The position numbers and the translations under genes are program-made. DNA of 64,000 nucleotides, from assembly GCF_047511655.1 (NCBI RefSeq), contig NC_133394.1, positions 62,342,501-62,406,500 of the forward strand. Direction: 5' to 3'. Shown piece by piece: positions 46,144-56,530 of the stretch. Source of the DNA: Castor canadensis (Eukaryota > Chordata > Mammalia > Rodentia > Castoridae). The notes beneath the pieces are model-generated. The model searched no databases. It had not been told where the DNA came from and worked only from the letters and a program-made list of their open reading frames with translations. Position 1 is the stretch's first letter, and each line of letters begins with the position of its first letter.

Positions 46144-47065
46144 GTTTGTTTTTTATTTTCTGGAACATTGTAGCATCCAACATACTAAGACTACCAGAAG
46201 TGCAAATATTGGCACACAGAACTGTGAGTCTTCCAGAACTTGGGGACTCCCAATCTGTTGATAAAGGGAACAAGCACTGTGCCAACCACCAGCCACCAAG
46301 TACTGGCCAGCAACCACCAACAATTGACCACAGAACACTGACTGACCTGAGAATCCAGAGAGAAGTACCCACAAACCATTCAGATGAACTCGTACTTTCA
46401 GTCTTGAGGGCTGACACGCAGTCCTTGCAGGCATCTGACTGCATCCCCCCCAGCTTATTAAGCTTTTGGCCTCATAACTGAATGAAATCTTCCACCCTGC
46501 TAAGTGTGGGAGGTGTGCTGTGGCTTGTGGCTCTGCTCACACTTCTCTATACAAAGGATGACAGTGTGACTGCAGGCTAGCCAAGCCTGAACCCAGTCAG
46601 TGGGAAGTAACTTATTTGACTACCTCTGACGAGATCGGGCGCATTCAGGGTGGTATGGCCGTAGACTGACTACCTCTGAAAAGCCTACTAGTGAGCTGAA
46701 TCTGACTGCCTTCCCAGAGAAGAGCTTTTGGCCAAAAAATCAGTTAAAGTTCCCAGACATGCTCCCTGAGAAGGAGGGCCAATGCTTCCTTCTCAGTTCT
46801 CTCCCACAACCTCTGAGAAGTCTCATAGCTAAGCAAGCTAGAACTGACTGCACCTGATAACAAGAACCTTTGCTAAATAGCTTTAGTAGAGCCCCCAAAC
46901 CTGCCTGGTGGGGAGGGGCACTGCTATGGCAACTGAGTACAGAATATCTATCCTAAGGAGGGGAAAGAACCAAGAAAAACCTCTGTCTGAAAGGACTCAG
47001 ACTTGCATGACTTCTGGGAGGTGGCACCACCCAGCGGGGACACTAAGAACTGCAGACAAAAACCT
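46144..47065 (+). other. L1-E 5' UTR continuation with 5S insertion
   Basis: Unique within the window and without coding sequence. By position between the L1-E 5' end and its ORF1, it is best read as L1-E 5' UTR of an older subfamily. Composition is balanced, less AT-rich than neighbours. The minus frames at 46118-46444 are overlapping shadows. Confidence 0.5.
46617..46679 (-). pseudogene. 37-bp 5S rRNA 5' fragment with perfect TSD
   Basis: Positions 46630-46666 on the minus strand read as nucleotides 1-37 of 5S rRNA ('gtctacggccataccaccct', then 'gaatgcgcccgatctcg'). There is a single change in the CpG of 'gaacgcgcc'. The fragment is flanked by identical 13-bp repeats 'tgactacctctga' (46617-46629 and 46667-46679). 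It begins exactly at 5S position 1, lacks the 3' two-thirds and has no A-tail. That fits a tailless retropseudogene made from a 3'-shortened 5S RNA. It is too short to contain the internal promoter, so it is not a gene. Confidence 0.88.
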
Positions 47066-47256
47066 CACACCTGTAATCCTAGCTACTAAGGAAGAGAGAT
47101 CATGAGGATTGTGGTCCAAAGCCAGCCCGGGCAAATAGTTTGTGAGACCCTATCTCAAAACACCCTTCACAAAAATAGGGCTGGTGGAGCAGCTCAAGGT
47201 GAAGGCCGTCAGTTTAAGCCGCAATACCACAAAACAAACAAAGAAACAAAAAACCT
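47056..47256 (+). repeat. Composite B1/ID-like SINE in L1-E
   Basis: The element (47066-47245) has a 7SL-like left part ('cacacctgtaatcctagctactaagg', 'gccagcccgggcaaatagtttgtgagaccctatctc') and a tRNA-like right part ('agggctggtggagcagctcaagg', 'gtttaagccgcaatacc'), then an A-rich tail of AAAC units. Likely TSD: 'acaaaaacct' (47056-47065) and 'acaaaaaacct' (47246-47256). Confidence 0.85.
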
Positions 47257-48059
47257 GATGACCAGTTATTGGAGGAGAACGTACAGTGTACTTTTTGATC
47301 ACAGAAGAAACCCAAGCTCTTCCACAATAAGGAAGAAATTAGGACCTTATTTTTTTTTCTTTTTTGCCATATTTCTGATTTGTCTAGCCCACTTTTTTTC
47401 TCCCTACTTTTCAATTCTACCCCACACCCCTTTTCTTCTCTTCCTTTTCCCCACATTTGATATTTCTTCCTTACACACCACTCAACTAGTGGTTTATTCT
47501 ACACCTTTTTTTTATTACTCCCATGATTTTTATCCTTCTGCAATCCATGGCAACAGCACCCCTTCTTCAACAACTGAGCTACACCCACACACATAATAGG
47601 GTCTTAATAATCTGCAGCCCCTATACCTTAAACCTCTTCATCCCATTCCCCCTTCTTCCATATATCCTCGCTCACTCCCATTTTTTTACTATATAAGTTT
47701 TAGTCTGTATGCAAACCACTGTGATTTTTCCAATGCCCCCCTATATATAGCTAATACTACCAAGGGTTTTATATTTCACATAAATACCTGGTTTAGTATT
47801 AAATTCATGAATTTGTTATTGCTAAGTTATACCCTCAGTTTAGTGGACAGAAACAACAAAACAACCTAGCCAATAACCTATCCTGCCAGAACACAGAAAT
47901 TCTGTGTTTGCTTCAGGTGACTGAAAGTGATTAATTGACAACCGATGAGCAAATCTCAAAATAGAAGTATAGAAAATAGGAAAAGGGAGGGGGATAGGAC
48001 TCCTCTAAAGGAAAATATCTACACAATAAAGCATCTGATGGTTCGTGAAGGGAATGAAA

Positions 48060-49006
48060 CTTGAGTCATCAATATCAAAGAATGGTAAGAATGATTAAGG
48101 AGGTTAAAGAGGACATGCTGAAACAAGTTATGAAATCCAAGAGAATGTGGATAAATAGCCTGAGAAGACACAGAAACAACTAAGCAAACTCATAGAATAC
48201 ATGAACATCTAAATGAGATCAATGAAAAAGCAAAAAGAGATAAACAAAATAAGGAAGAAAATACAAGATATAGAAGGGGAATTTAATAAAGATATGGAAA
48301 GTCTCAAAAAGAAAAAAAGACCAGGTGGAAATCCTGCAAATAAAAAGCTCAGTAAGTTAAATAAAAATACACTTGAAAGCCACTCCAGCCTACTGAAACA
48401 AGTGACAAGTGAAAAAGTTTTAGGACTTGAAGACAAAGTAGAAATAACAGAGAAAACAGATGATTAAATAGAGAAAAGAACAAAGAAATAAGAAAGGAAT
48501 ATGCAAGAACTCTGTGACTTGATTAATAATCCTATGACTCACAGGCATTGAAGAAAAAGTGAAAACCAAAGGCATAAGAAACACTCAATGAAATAATCCA
48601 AAAAACTTCCCAAATCTTCAAAAAGAGATATCCATCCAGGTACAGGTGATCTATAGAACACCAAACAGACATGACAAAAATAAATCCTCACCATGGCTTA
48701 TTTTAATTAAAACATTAAGCACAGAGAACAAGGAAATAATACTGAAGGCTGTAAGGAAAAACATCAAATCACCTATAAAAGTAAACCCATCAGAATAGCA
48801 GCAGATTTCTCAACAGAAACATTAAAAGCAATAAGGGTATGGAATGAAGTATTTCAAGCATTGGAAGAAAATAATTTTAAACGTAGAATACTCCAACCAG
48901 CAAAGCTATCATTATTAATTGAAGGAGAAATACAAACCCTCCATGATAAACAGAAAGTAAATCAATATTTGACCACTAAACCAGCACTCCAGAAGATACT
49001 TAAATG
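48060..49006 (+). pseudogene. L1-E ORF1 remnant
   Basis: Frame-disrupted ORF1p. A Lys/Glu-rich coiled-coil segment is open at 48213-48467. The C-terminal part reads 'cacctataaaagtaaacccatcagaatagcagcagatttctc' (the 'PIRIAADFST' region) through 'ccagcaaagctatcattattaattg' to 'cagaagatacttaaatga', ending at about 49006. The gap to ORF2 (about 145 bp) is like that between ORF1 and ORF2 in the other copies. Confidence 0.7.
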
Positions 49007-49149
49007 AATTCTAAAAACAGAAGATGGAATAAACATAGCCATGAAAGGATGGGAATTATTAAATCTCAAGAGAAGAGCAGGTAAATATTTGTAGAGTAGC
49101 TTAGAATCAATTGTGCACAAACACACCCTCACACAGCCAAAACAACAGA

Positions 49150-49173
49150 ATGGCAGCAATCACCACATACCTT

Positions 49174-49175
<2 letters not shown>
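49150..49175 (+). pseudogene. L1-E ORF2 start, cut by L1-B
   Basis: An ATG at 49150 opens 'MAAITTYLS', the normal L1 ORF2 N-terminus. After nine codons it is interrupted by L1-B. Translation resumes at 53163 with 'ILTMNSNGLN', which contains the endonuclease Asn. The insertion therefore hit the first 30 bases of ORF2. Confidence 0.88.
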
Positions 49176-49204
<29 letters not shown>

Positions 49205-49688
49205 CATTTTTCTTTTATTATTCATATGTGCATACAAGGCTTGGTTCATTTCTCCCCCCTGCCCCCACCCCCTCCCTTACCACCCACTCCACCCCCTCCC
49301 GCTCCCCCCCTCAATACCCAGCAGAAACTATTTTGCCCTTATCTCTAATTTTGTTGTAGAGAGAGTATAAGCAATAATAGGAAGGAACAAGGGGTTTTGC
49401 TGGTTGAGATAAGGATAGCTATACAGGGCATTGACTCACATTGATTTCCTGTGTGTGGGTGTTACCTTCTAGGTTAATACTTTTTGATCTAACCTTTTCT
49501 CTAGTTTCTGGTCCCCTTTTCCTATTGGCCTCAGTTGCTTTAAGGTATCTGCTTTAGTTTCTCTGCGTTAAGGGCAACAAATGCTAGCTAGTTTTTTAGG
49601 TGTCTTACCTATCCTCACCCCTCCCTTGTGTGCTCTCGCTTTTATCATGTGCTCATAGTCCAATCCCCTTGTTGTGTTTGCCCTTGAT

Positions 49689-52600
49689 CTAATGTCCACA
49701 TATGAGGGAGAACATACGATTTTTGGTCTTTTGAGCCAGGCTAACCTCACTCAGAATGATGTTCTCCAATTCCATCCATTTACCAGCGAATGATAACATT
49801 TCGTTCTTCTTCATGGCTGCATAAAATTCCATTGTGTATAGATACCACATTTTCTTAATCCATTCGTCAGTGCTGGGACATCTTGGCTGTTTCCATAACT
49901 TGGCTATTGTGAATAGTGCCGCAATAAACATGGATGTGCAGGTGCCTCTGGAGTAACAGTCTTTTGGGTATATCCCCAAGAGTGGTATTGCTGGATCAAA
50001 TGGTAGATCGATGTCCATCTTTTTAAGTAGCCTCCAAATTTTTTTCCAGAGTGGTTGTACTAGTCTACATTCCCACCAACAGTGTAAAAGGGTTCCTTTT
50101 TCCCCGCATCCTCGCCAACACCTGTTGTTGGTGGTGTTGCTGATGATGGCTATTCTAACAGGGGTGAGGTGGAATCTTAGTGTGGTTTTAATTTGCATTT
50201 CCTTTATTGCTAGAGATGGTGAGCATTTTTTCATGTGTTTTCTGGCCATTTGAATTTCTTCTTTTGAGAAAGTTCTGTTTAGTTCACATGCCCATTTCTT
50301 TATTGGTTCATTAGTTTTGGGAGAATTTAGTTTTTTAAGTTCCCTGTATATTCTGGTTATCAGTCCTTTGTCTGATGTATAACTGGCAAATATTTTCTCC
50401 CACTCTGTGGGTGTTCTCTTCAGTTTAGAGACCATTTCTTTTGATGAACAGAAGCTTTTTAGTTTTATGAGGTCCCATTTATCTATGCTATCTCTTAGTT
50501 GCTGTGCTGCTGGGGTTTCATTGAGAAAGTTTTTACCTATACCTACTAACTCCAGAGTATTTCCTACTCTTTCTTGTATCAACTTAAGAGTTTGGGGTCT
50601 GATATTAAGATCCTTGATCCATTTTGAGTTAATCTTGGTATAGGGTGATATACATGGATCTAGTTTCAGTTTTTTGCAGACTGCTAACCAGTTTTCCCAG
50701 CAGTTTTTGTTGAAGAGGCTGCTATTTCTCCATCGTATATTTTTAGCTCCTTTGTCAAAGATAAGTTGCTCATAGTTGTGTGGCTTCATATCTGGATCCT
50801 CTATTCTGTTCCACTGGTCTTCATGTCTGTTTTTGTGCCAGTACCATGCTGTTTTTATTGTTATTGCTTTGTAATATAGTTTGAAGTCAGGTATTGTGAT
50901 ACCTCCTGCATTGTTCTTTTGACTGAGTATTGCCTTGGCTATTCGTGGCCTCTTGTGTTTCCATATAAATTTCACAGTAGATTTTTCGATCTCTTTAATG
51001 AATGTCATTGGAATTTTGATGGGAATTGCATTAAACATGTAGATTACTTTGGGGAGTATCGACATTTTTACTATGTTGATTCTACCAATCCATGAGCATG
51101 GGAGATCTCTCCACTTTCTATAGTCTTCCTCAATCTCTTTCTTCAGAAGTGTATAGTTTTCCTTGTAGAGGTCTTTCACATCTTTTGTTAGGTTTACACC
51201 TAGGTATTTGATTTTTTTTGAGGCTATTGTAAATGGAATTGTTTTCATACATTCTTTTTCCGTTTGCTCATTGTTAGTGTATAGAAATGCTAATGATTTT
51301 TCTATGTTGATTTTATATCCTGCTACTTTGCTATAGCTATTGATGATGTCTAGAAGCTTCTGAGTAGAGTTTTTTGGGTCTTTAAGGTATAGGATCATGT
51401 CATCTGCAAATAGGGATATTTTGACAGTTTTTTTACCTATTTGTATTCCTTTTATTCCTTCTTCTTGCCTAATTGCTCTGGCTAGGAATTCCAGTACTAT
51501 GTTGAATAGGAGTGGAGATAGTGGGCATCCTTGTCTGGTTCCTGATTTTAGAGGGAACGGTTTTAATTTTTCTCCGTTAAGTATAATGCTGGCTGTAGGT
51601 TTGTCATATATAGCTTTTATAATGTTGAGGAACTTTCCTTCTATTCCTAGTTTTCTTAGAGCTTTTATCATGAAATGATGTTGGATCTTATCAAAGGCTT
51701 TTTCTGCGTCTATTGAGATGATCAAGTGGTTTTTGTCTTTGCTTCTGTTAATGTGGTTTATTACGTTTATTGATTTTCGTATGTTGAACCACCCCTGCAT
51801 CCCTGGGATGAAGCCTACCTGGTCGTGGTGGATAATCTTTTTGATGTGTTGCTGAATTCGGTTTGCCATTATTTTGTTGAGGATTTTTGCATCAATGTTC
51901 ATTAAGGAGATTGGCCTATAGTTCTCCTTTTTGGAGGTGTCTTTGCCTGGCTTTGGGATAAGTGTAATACTGGCTTCATAAAATGTGTTTGGCAGTTTTC
52001 CTTCCCTTTCTATTTCATGGAACAGTTTAAGGAGGGTTGGTATCAGTTCTTCTTTAAAGGTCTGATAGAATTCAGCAGAGAATCCATCAGGTCCTGGACT
52101 TTTCTTTTTGGGGAGACTCTTGATTGCTGCTTCAATTTCATTTTGTGTTATAGGTCTATTCAGGTGATTAATTTCCTCTTGGTTCAGTTTTGGATGATCA
52201 TATGTATCTAGAAATCTGTCCATTTCTTTTAGATTTTCAAATTTATTTGAATATAGGTTCTCAAAGTAGTCTCTGATGATTTCCTGGATTTCCATGGTGT
52301 TTGTTGTTATCTCCCCTTTTGCATTCCTGATTCTACTAATTTGGGTTTTTTCTCTCCTCATTTTAGTCAGGTTTGCCAGGGGTCTATCGATCTTGTTTAT
52401 TTTTTCAAAGAACCAACTTTTTGTTTCATTAATTCTTTGTATGGTATTTTTGGTTTCTATTTCGTTGATTTCAGCTCTTATTTTTATTATTTCTCTCCTT
52501 CTATTTGTTTTGGGATTTGCTTGTTCTTGTTTTTCTAGGAGTTTGAGATGTATCATTAGGTCATTGATTTGGGATCTTTCAATCTTTTTAATATATGCAC

Positions 52601-52776
52601 TCATGGCTATAAACTTTCCTCTCAAGACTGCCTTAGCTGTGTCCCATAGGTTCCGGTAGGTTGTGTTTTCATTTTCATTGACTTCTAGGAACTTTTTAAT
52701 TTCCTCTTTTATTGCATCGATGATCCATTCTTCATTAAGTAATGAGTTATTTAGTTTCCAGCTGTTTGCATGTTTT
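49689..52776 (-). pseudogene. L1-B ORF2 lacking the endonuclease, frame intact
   Basis: This segment is an uninterrupted L1 ORF2 from just after the endonuclease domain ('[10 protein letters not shown]') to the natural stop at 49689, about 1,029 codons. RT motifs are intact: 'KSPGPDGF', '[14 protein letters not shown]', and catalytic '[10 protein letters not shown]' with FADDM at 51396-51410. The C-terminal Cys/His box '[18 protein letters not shown]' (C-3-C-7-H-4-C) is also intact. The frame even continues through the inversion to an antisense Met codon at 52922, giving 1,077 codons whose first 49 residues are antisense L1. There is no L1 promoter or ORF1, so expression is not expected. Confidence 0.93.
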
Positions 52777-53146
52777 CTGTACGCACCCAATGTCAACGCA
52801 CCCAATTTCATCAAACATACCCTAAAAGACCTAAAAGCATATATAAACGCCAACACAGTGGTTGTGGGAGACTTTAACACTCCATTATCATCAATAGATA
52901 GGTCATCCAAACAAAAACTCAATAAAGAAATCCAAGATCTAAAATATGCAATAGATCAAGTGGACCTAGTAGATGTCTATAGAACATTTCATCCAACCTC
53001 TACACAATATACATTCTTCTCAGCAGCCCATGGAACCTTCTCCAAAATAGATCATATCCTAGGGCACAAAGCAAGCCTCAGCAAATATAAGAAAATAGAA
53101 ATAATACCGTGCATACTATCTGACCACAATGCAGTAAAAGTAGAAC
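52777..53146 (+). pseudogene. Inverted endonuclease segment of L1-B
   Basis: The plus frame reads '[20 protein letters not shown]' onward, through '[17 protein letters not shown]', '[20 protein letters not shown]' and '[11 protein letters not shown]', so it holds endonuclease residues including the GDFN and SDHN boxes. It lacks the N-terminal quarter of the domain. Its orientation is opposite to the rest of L1-B. It joins by chance to antisense RT sequence on the left and to L1-E on the right (open frame 52663-53208). Confidence 0.93.
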
Positions 53147-53162
53147 TCACCACATACCTTTC

Positions 53163-54330
53163 AATACTAACAATGAATTCTAATGGCCTCAACTATCAAT
53201 GTGTCTAAATACACATTGGCAAGGTGAATTAGAAAGGAGACCCAATGATGTTTTGTCCTAAAAAAAAAAACCCATCTCACAGACAGCAACATTTGCTTAG
53301 GGAGAGGAAGATTTACCAAGGAAAAGGCCTCTTAAAACAGACAGGAATAGCCATACATATTTCAGATAAAGTAGGCTTCAAACCTAAACTAGTCAGAAGA
53401 GATACTAATACTAATAAAAGGAACAATATATTAAGATGAAATAACAATTGTTAACATATATGTGCCCAGTGCCTGCACACCCAACTTCATTTCACATACA
53501 CTACTGAACTTAAAAGCACAGACAGACCTCAACACAGTGATATTGGGAGAATTCAACACTCTGTCACCAATAGCTAGGTCATCCAAACAACAACAAAAGA
53601 AACAAAAACAAAGAAACTTCAGAATTAAATGACACTGTAGAACAAATGGTCTTAAAAGGCAACCATGGAGTATTTAATTCAACAGTGGCAGTCCATGGAA
53701 CTTTTTCCAAAATAGATCACATTTTAAGACACAAAGCAAGTCTTAACAAATATAGGAAAATTGAAATAACTCCCCTGCATACTGTATGACCACAACAGAA
53801 TAAAACTAGAACTCAACAACAACAGAAACAGCAAAGAGTATTTATATACCTGGAGGCCAAAGAAGACGTCGCTGCATGACCAGGGATCATTGAAGAAATA
53901 AAGGAGGGAATAAAAAGCTTCCTGGAACCCAATGAAAATGAACTTACCAGAACTTATGCGATATAGCAAAGGCAGTGCTAAAGGCATAGTTTATACCTAT
54001 TAGTGTCTACTTAAAAACACAGAGAGATCGCAAATGAATGACTTAATTCTGCATCACAGTCTCCTAGGAAAACAAGAACAAAGTAAACCAAAGCTCAGGA
54101 AGAGAAAGACAATAGAAATAAGGGGTGAAATCCATGAGATAAAGACCAATAAAACTGTATAAAGGATCAATGAAGCAAAAAGTTGGTTCTTCATGTAGAT
54201 AAATAAGATTGATGAATCCTTAGTGAATCTGACTAAAAGAGCGAGTGAAAAGACACAATCAGTAAAATCAGAGATGTAGAAGGGTATATCACAACAAATA
54301 TCAATGAAATCCAGAAGAAAGAAAAAAGAC
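53163..54330 (+). pseudogene. L1-E ORF2 endonuclease region (decayed)
   Basis: This is the continuation of L1-E ORF2 after L1-B. Recognisable landmarks are 'ctaacaatgaattctaatggcctcaac', 'attttaagacacaaagcaagtcttaac' and 'catactgtatgaccacaacagaataaaactagaactc' (the SDHN box, decayed), then the pre-RT segment 'aaagttggttcttcatgtagataaataag'. Stops and frameshifts are frequent. Homology ends at about 54330 within the pre-RT region and jumps to the ORF2 end. Confidence 0.8.
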
Positions 54331-55010
54331 AAAGATCACATGTTTTCTTTCATATGTGAAAGATAGATCCCAATGCAAACACAAGCATTATCACATCTAT
54401 ATCTATGTTTGTAATTATATCTACATGTATCTATCATTCCATCTATCTATCTATCTAATCTGCTGAACGGGCATCCACAAGTGGGAATGTAAGAGGAGAA
54501 TAAGGAAGGTGGAAAGAATAAAAGGATGATAAGGAGTGAATAATATTTAAATACATCACATTTGTATAGGAACAAGACAATCAAACATACTGATAACTGT
54601 TGAACAATACAGATTATGGGGAAAAGAATGAAGAGTTATAGAGGGGGGTTTAACTGGTTAAAGTACAATATATTTGTAAACTTCTAAGGCAAAACCCCAT
54701 TGAACAATGAACAGACACTAAAAGGATGAAGGACAGGAATCCAAAATAGGTCATATTAAGGGGAGAGAAATTGCAGGAGGGAGAGAGTAAATGAAGAGGG
54801 TAAAGGAGGATCAATAGGAGGTTGAGGTATTTTCTGTACATGTATGAATATGGAACATTGAAACCTGTCAAAATTCTTTCTACAAGGGGAGTCAGAGAAG
54901 AGGAAGAATAATGGAGGGGATAAACCAAACCAGGGTACAATATATGTATATACGGAAACATCCCAACAAAATCCTTTGTATAAGTATCATACACTAATAA
55001 AATTGTTTTT
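54331..55010 (+). mobile_element. L1-E ORF2 end and 3' UTR
   Basis: It begins with the ORF2 C-terminal region ('aaagatcacatgttttctttcatatgtgaaagatagatcc', which matches the reverse complement of L1-D around 25380-25420). A TCTA tandem follows at about 54425-54460, then a purine-rich 3' UTR with 'acatgtatgaatatggaacattgaaacctg' and an 'actaataaaa' end. The 3' block is related to the five old L1 3' ends elsewhere in the window. Confidence 0.75.
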
Positions 55011-55336
55011 AAAAACTACATTGAGATTTCATCTCACCCTTGTCAGAATGGTTTCATGAAGAAAAAATGACAAAAACAGGTAGTGAGGATGTGGAGAGAA
55101 AGAAACTCTTATACACTGCTAGTAGAAATGTAAATTACTTCAGCCACTATAGGAATCAATATGGAAGTTCCTCAAAATATTTAAAATGTAACTTCCATGT
55201 GATCCCGTTATGCCACTTCTGAATATAAATCACCAAAAATTCAGCTTATTCAGCAATACTTGCATACTCAAATTTATTGCTAAACTATTAACAACAGTCA
55301 AATTAGGAAATCAGCCTAGGTGTCCATCAATGGAGA

Positions 55337-55390
<54 letters not shown>

Positions 55391-55427
55391 ATATATATAT
55401 ATATATAGAGAGAGAGAGAATATGTAC

Positions 55428-55510
<83 letters not shown>

Positions 55511-55805
55511 AAGGAATTTTATTCAGCCATAAAAAGGGAATTATGTTATGTCATTGCAGGAAAATAGATGGAAGTGCTGATCATGTTAAATGAAACAAGC
55601 TAGACTCACAAAGACATGGAGTTTAAGGGAGTGGGTAAGGACATGAAAGTAAGAAGTTGACTACAGATGTGAATGAGCAAAGAGGAATGGAGAGAGGTAA
55701 TGAAGAGTAATGGGGGGATGAATGTGATTAAAGTACATTGCATGCACGTATGGAAATGTCATAATGAGTCCCCTTACTTGGTGCAATTAAAAAATAAAGT
55801 GTAAA
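55011..55805 (+). mobile_element. L1-H segment 3: ORF2 end and 3' UTR
   Basis: This resumes L1-H after L1-E ('gagatttcatctcacccttgtcag', 'ggatgtggagagaaagaaactcttatacactgctagtagaaatg', 'gtgtccatcaatgg'). This is the standard L1 ORF2 3'-end text in decayed form. It contains the long TA/GA repeat and ends in 'caattaaaaaataaag' at about 55800. Confidence 0.8.
55337..55510. repeat. (TA)n(GA)n compound microsatellite
   Basis: About 170 bp of alternating TA tracts interleaved with GA tracts, then an unbroken GA run of about 40 bp. It sits in L1-H at the point 'caatggagaatatatacata', probably grown from an A/T-rich L1 motif. The open frame of 127 codons through it is low-complexity (Ile/Tyr, then Glu/Arg) and not a gene. 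Confidence 0.95.
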
Positions 55806-56530
55806 ATCGCAGACAAAAACAGTGATCTCTATTTCATGAGGATCATAATACATAAAAATTAAAGCAATAAATATTGGCTAGGATGTGGAGAAATGAAATG
55901 CTGGTGCCCTCTGATAGAAATGCAAAACAGTGCTGTTTCTGTGGAAAACAGTTGACAGTTCCTCAAAATTTTAACATTTAAGTACCACATGACTCTGTGA
56001 TTCACTTCTAGTATATACCTAAGACAATTGAATGCAGGGACTTAGATATTTGTACAGAAGTACTAATAGAAGCATTATTTACAATAACCCAGAGATGGAG
56101 ACAACACAATATCAATTAACAGATGGTTGCATAAACTAAATGCACTATATACATATAATGGAATATTACTCAACTAAATGAAGTAATCAAATTTTGATAT
56201 GTGCCTACAGCATGGATGAACCTTGAAAATATTACATAAACTGAAATAAGTCAGACACAAAGGACAAATATTATATTATTCCACCAATGTGAAAAGTGTA
56301 GAATAGTCAGGTTTATAGAGATTAAAAAGTGGAGTAAAGGTTAACAGTTGTTTAGTGGAGAGGGGTATTGGGAATTATTGATGAATGGGTACATACTTTA
56401 TTTTGATGATAATGAAAATGTTTTGGGCATAGTGGTAATGGCTCCGAAATACCGAATCTCTTTAATGCCACTGAATCATGTACTTACAAATGGTTGAATT
56501 GATAAATATTTTGTTAAATATGTTTTGATA
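55806..56530 (+). repeat. Ancient L1 (L1M-like) 3' end
   Basis: The blocks 'atgctggtgccctctgatagaaatgcaaaacagtg', 'gtaccacatgactctgtgattcacttc', 'aatggaatattactcaactaaatgaag' and 'agtcagacacaaaggacaaatattatattattcc' follow mammal-wide L1M 3' ends. It is much more diverged than L1-H and independent of it. Confidence 0.75.

Larger units (their letters stand above)
49160..53162 (-). mobile_element. L1-B: young L1 with 5' inversion (twin priming)
   Basis: The perfect 16-bp TSD 'tcaccacatacctttc' lies at 49160-49175 and 53147-53162. From the poly(A) at 49176 the body runs as minus-strand L1 3' UTR and ORF2 up to 52776. From 52777 to 53146 the sequence is plus-strand L1: the endonuclease part of ORF2, equivalent to L1-A 31844-32212. 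About 20 bases around L1-A 31823-31843 are missing between the two parts. This is the standard twin-priming structure. The perfect TSD and close match to L1-A indicate a recent insertion. Confidence 0.96.
44998..55010 (+). mobile_element. L1-E: older plus-strand L1, split by later insertions
   Basis: The 5' end is near 44998 ('ggacactccaagatgcc', the expected L1 start motif). A long 5' UTR runs to about 48060, ORF1 remnants span 48060-49006, and ORF2 starts at 49150. The 3' UTR ends with 'cactaataaaattgttttt' at about 55010. Insertions inside it are L1-C, a 37-bp 5S fragment, a SINE and L1-B. Most of ORF2 (about 2.6 kb compared with L1-A) is missing at about 54330. A decayed TSD of about 15 bp (ending 'taccctgaga' left, 'tacattgaga' right) marks its insertion in L1-H. 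Confidence 0.82.

Noticed and set aside
46118..46481. Three overlapping minus-strand frames and one plus frame of up to 158 codons
   Set aside because: The stretch is L1-E 5' UTR-like sequence next to L1-C. The frames overlap each other and carry no motif.
55210..55593. 127-codon frame with long Ile/Tyr and Glu/Arg runs
   Set aside because: It is simply the translation of the TA/GA microsatellite plus old L1 sequence.
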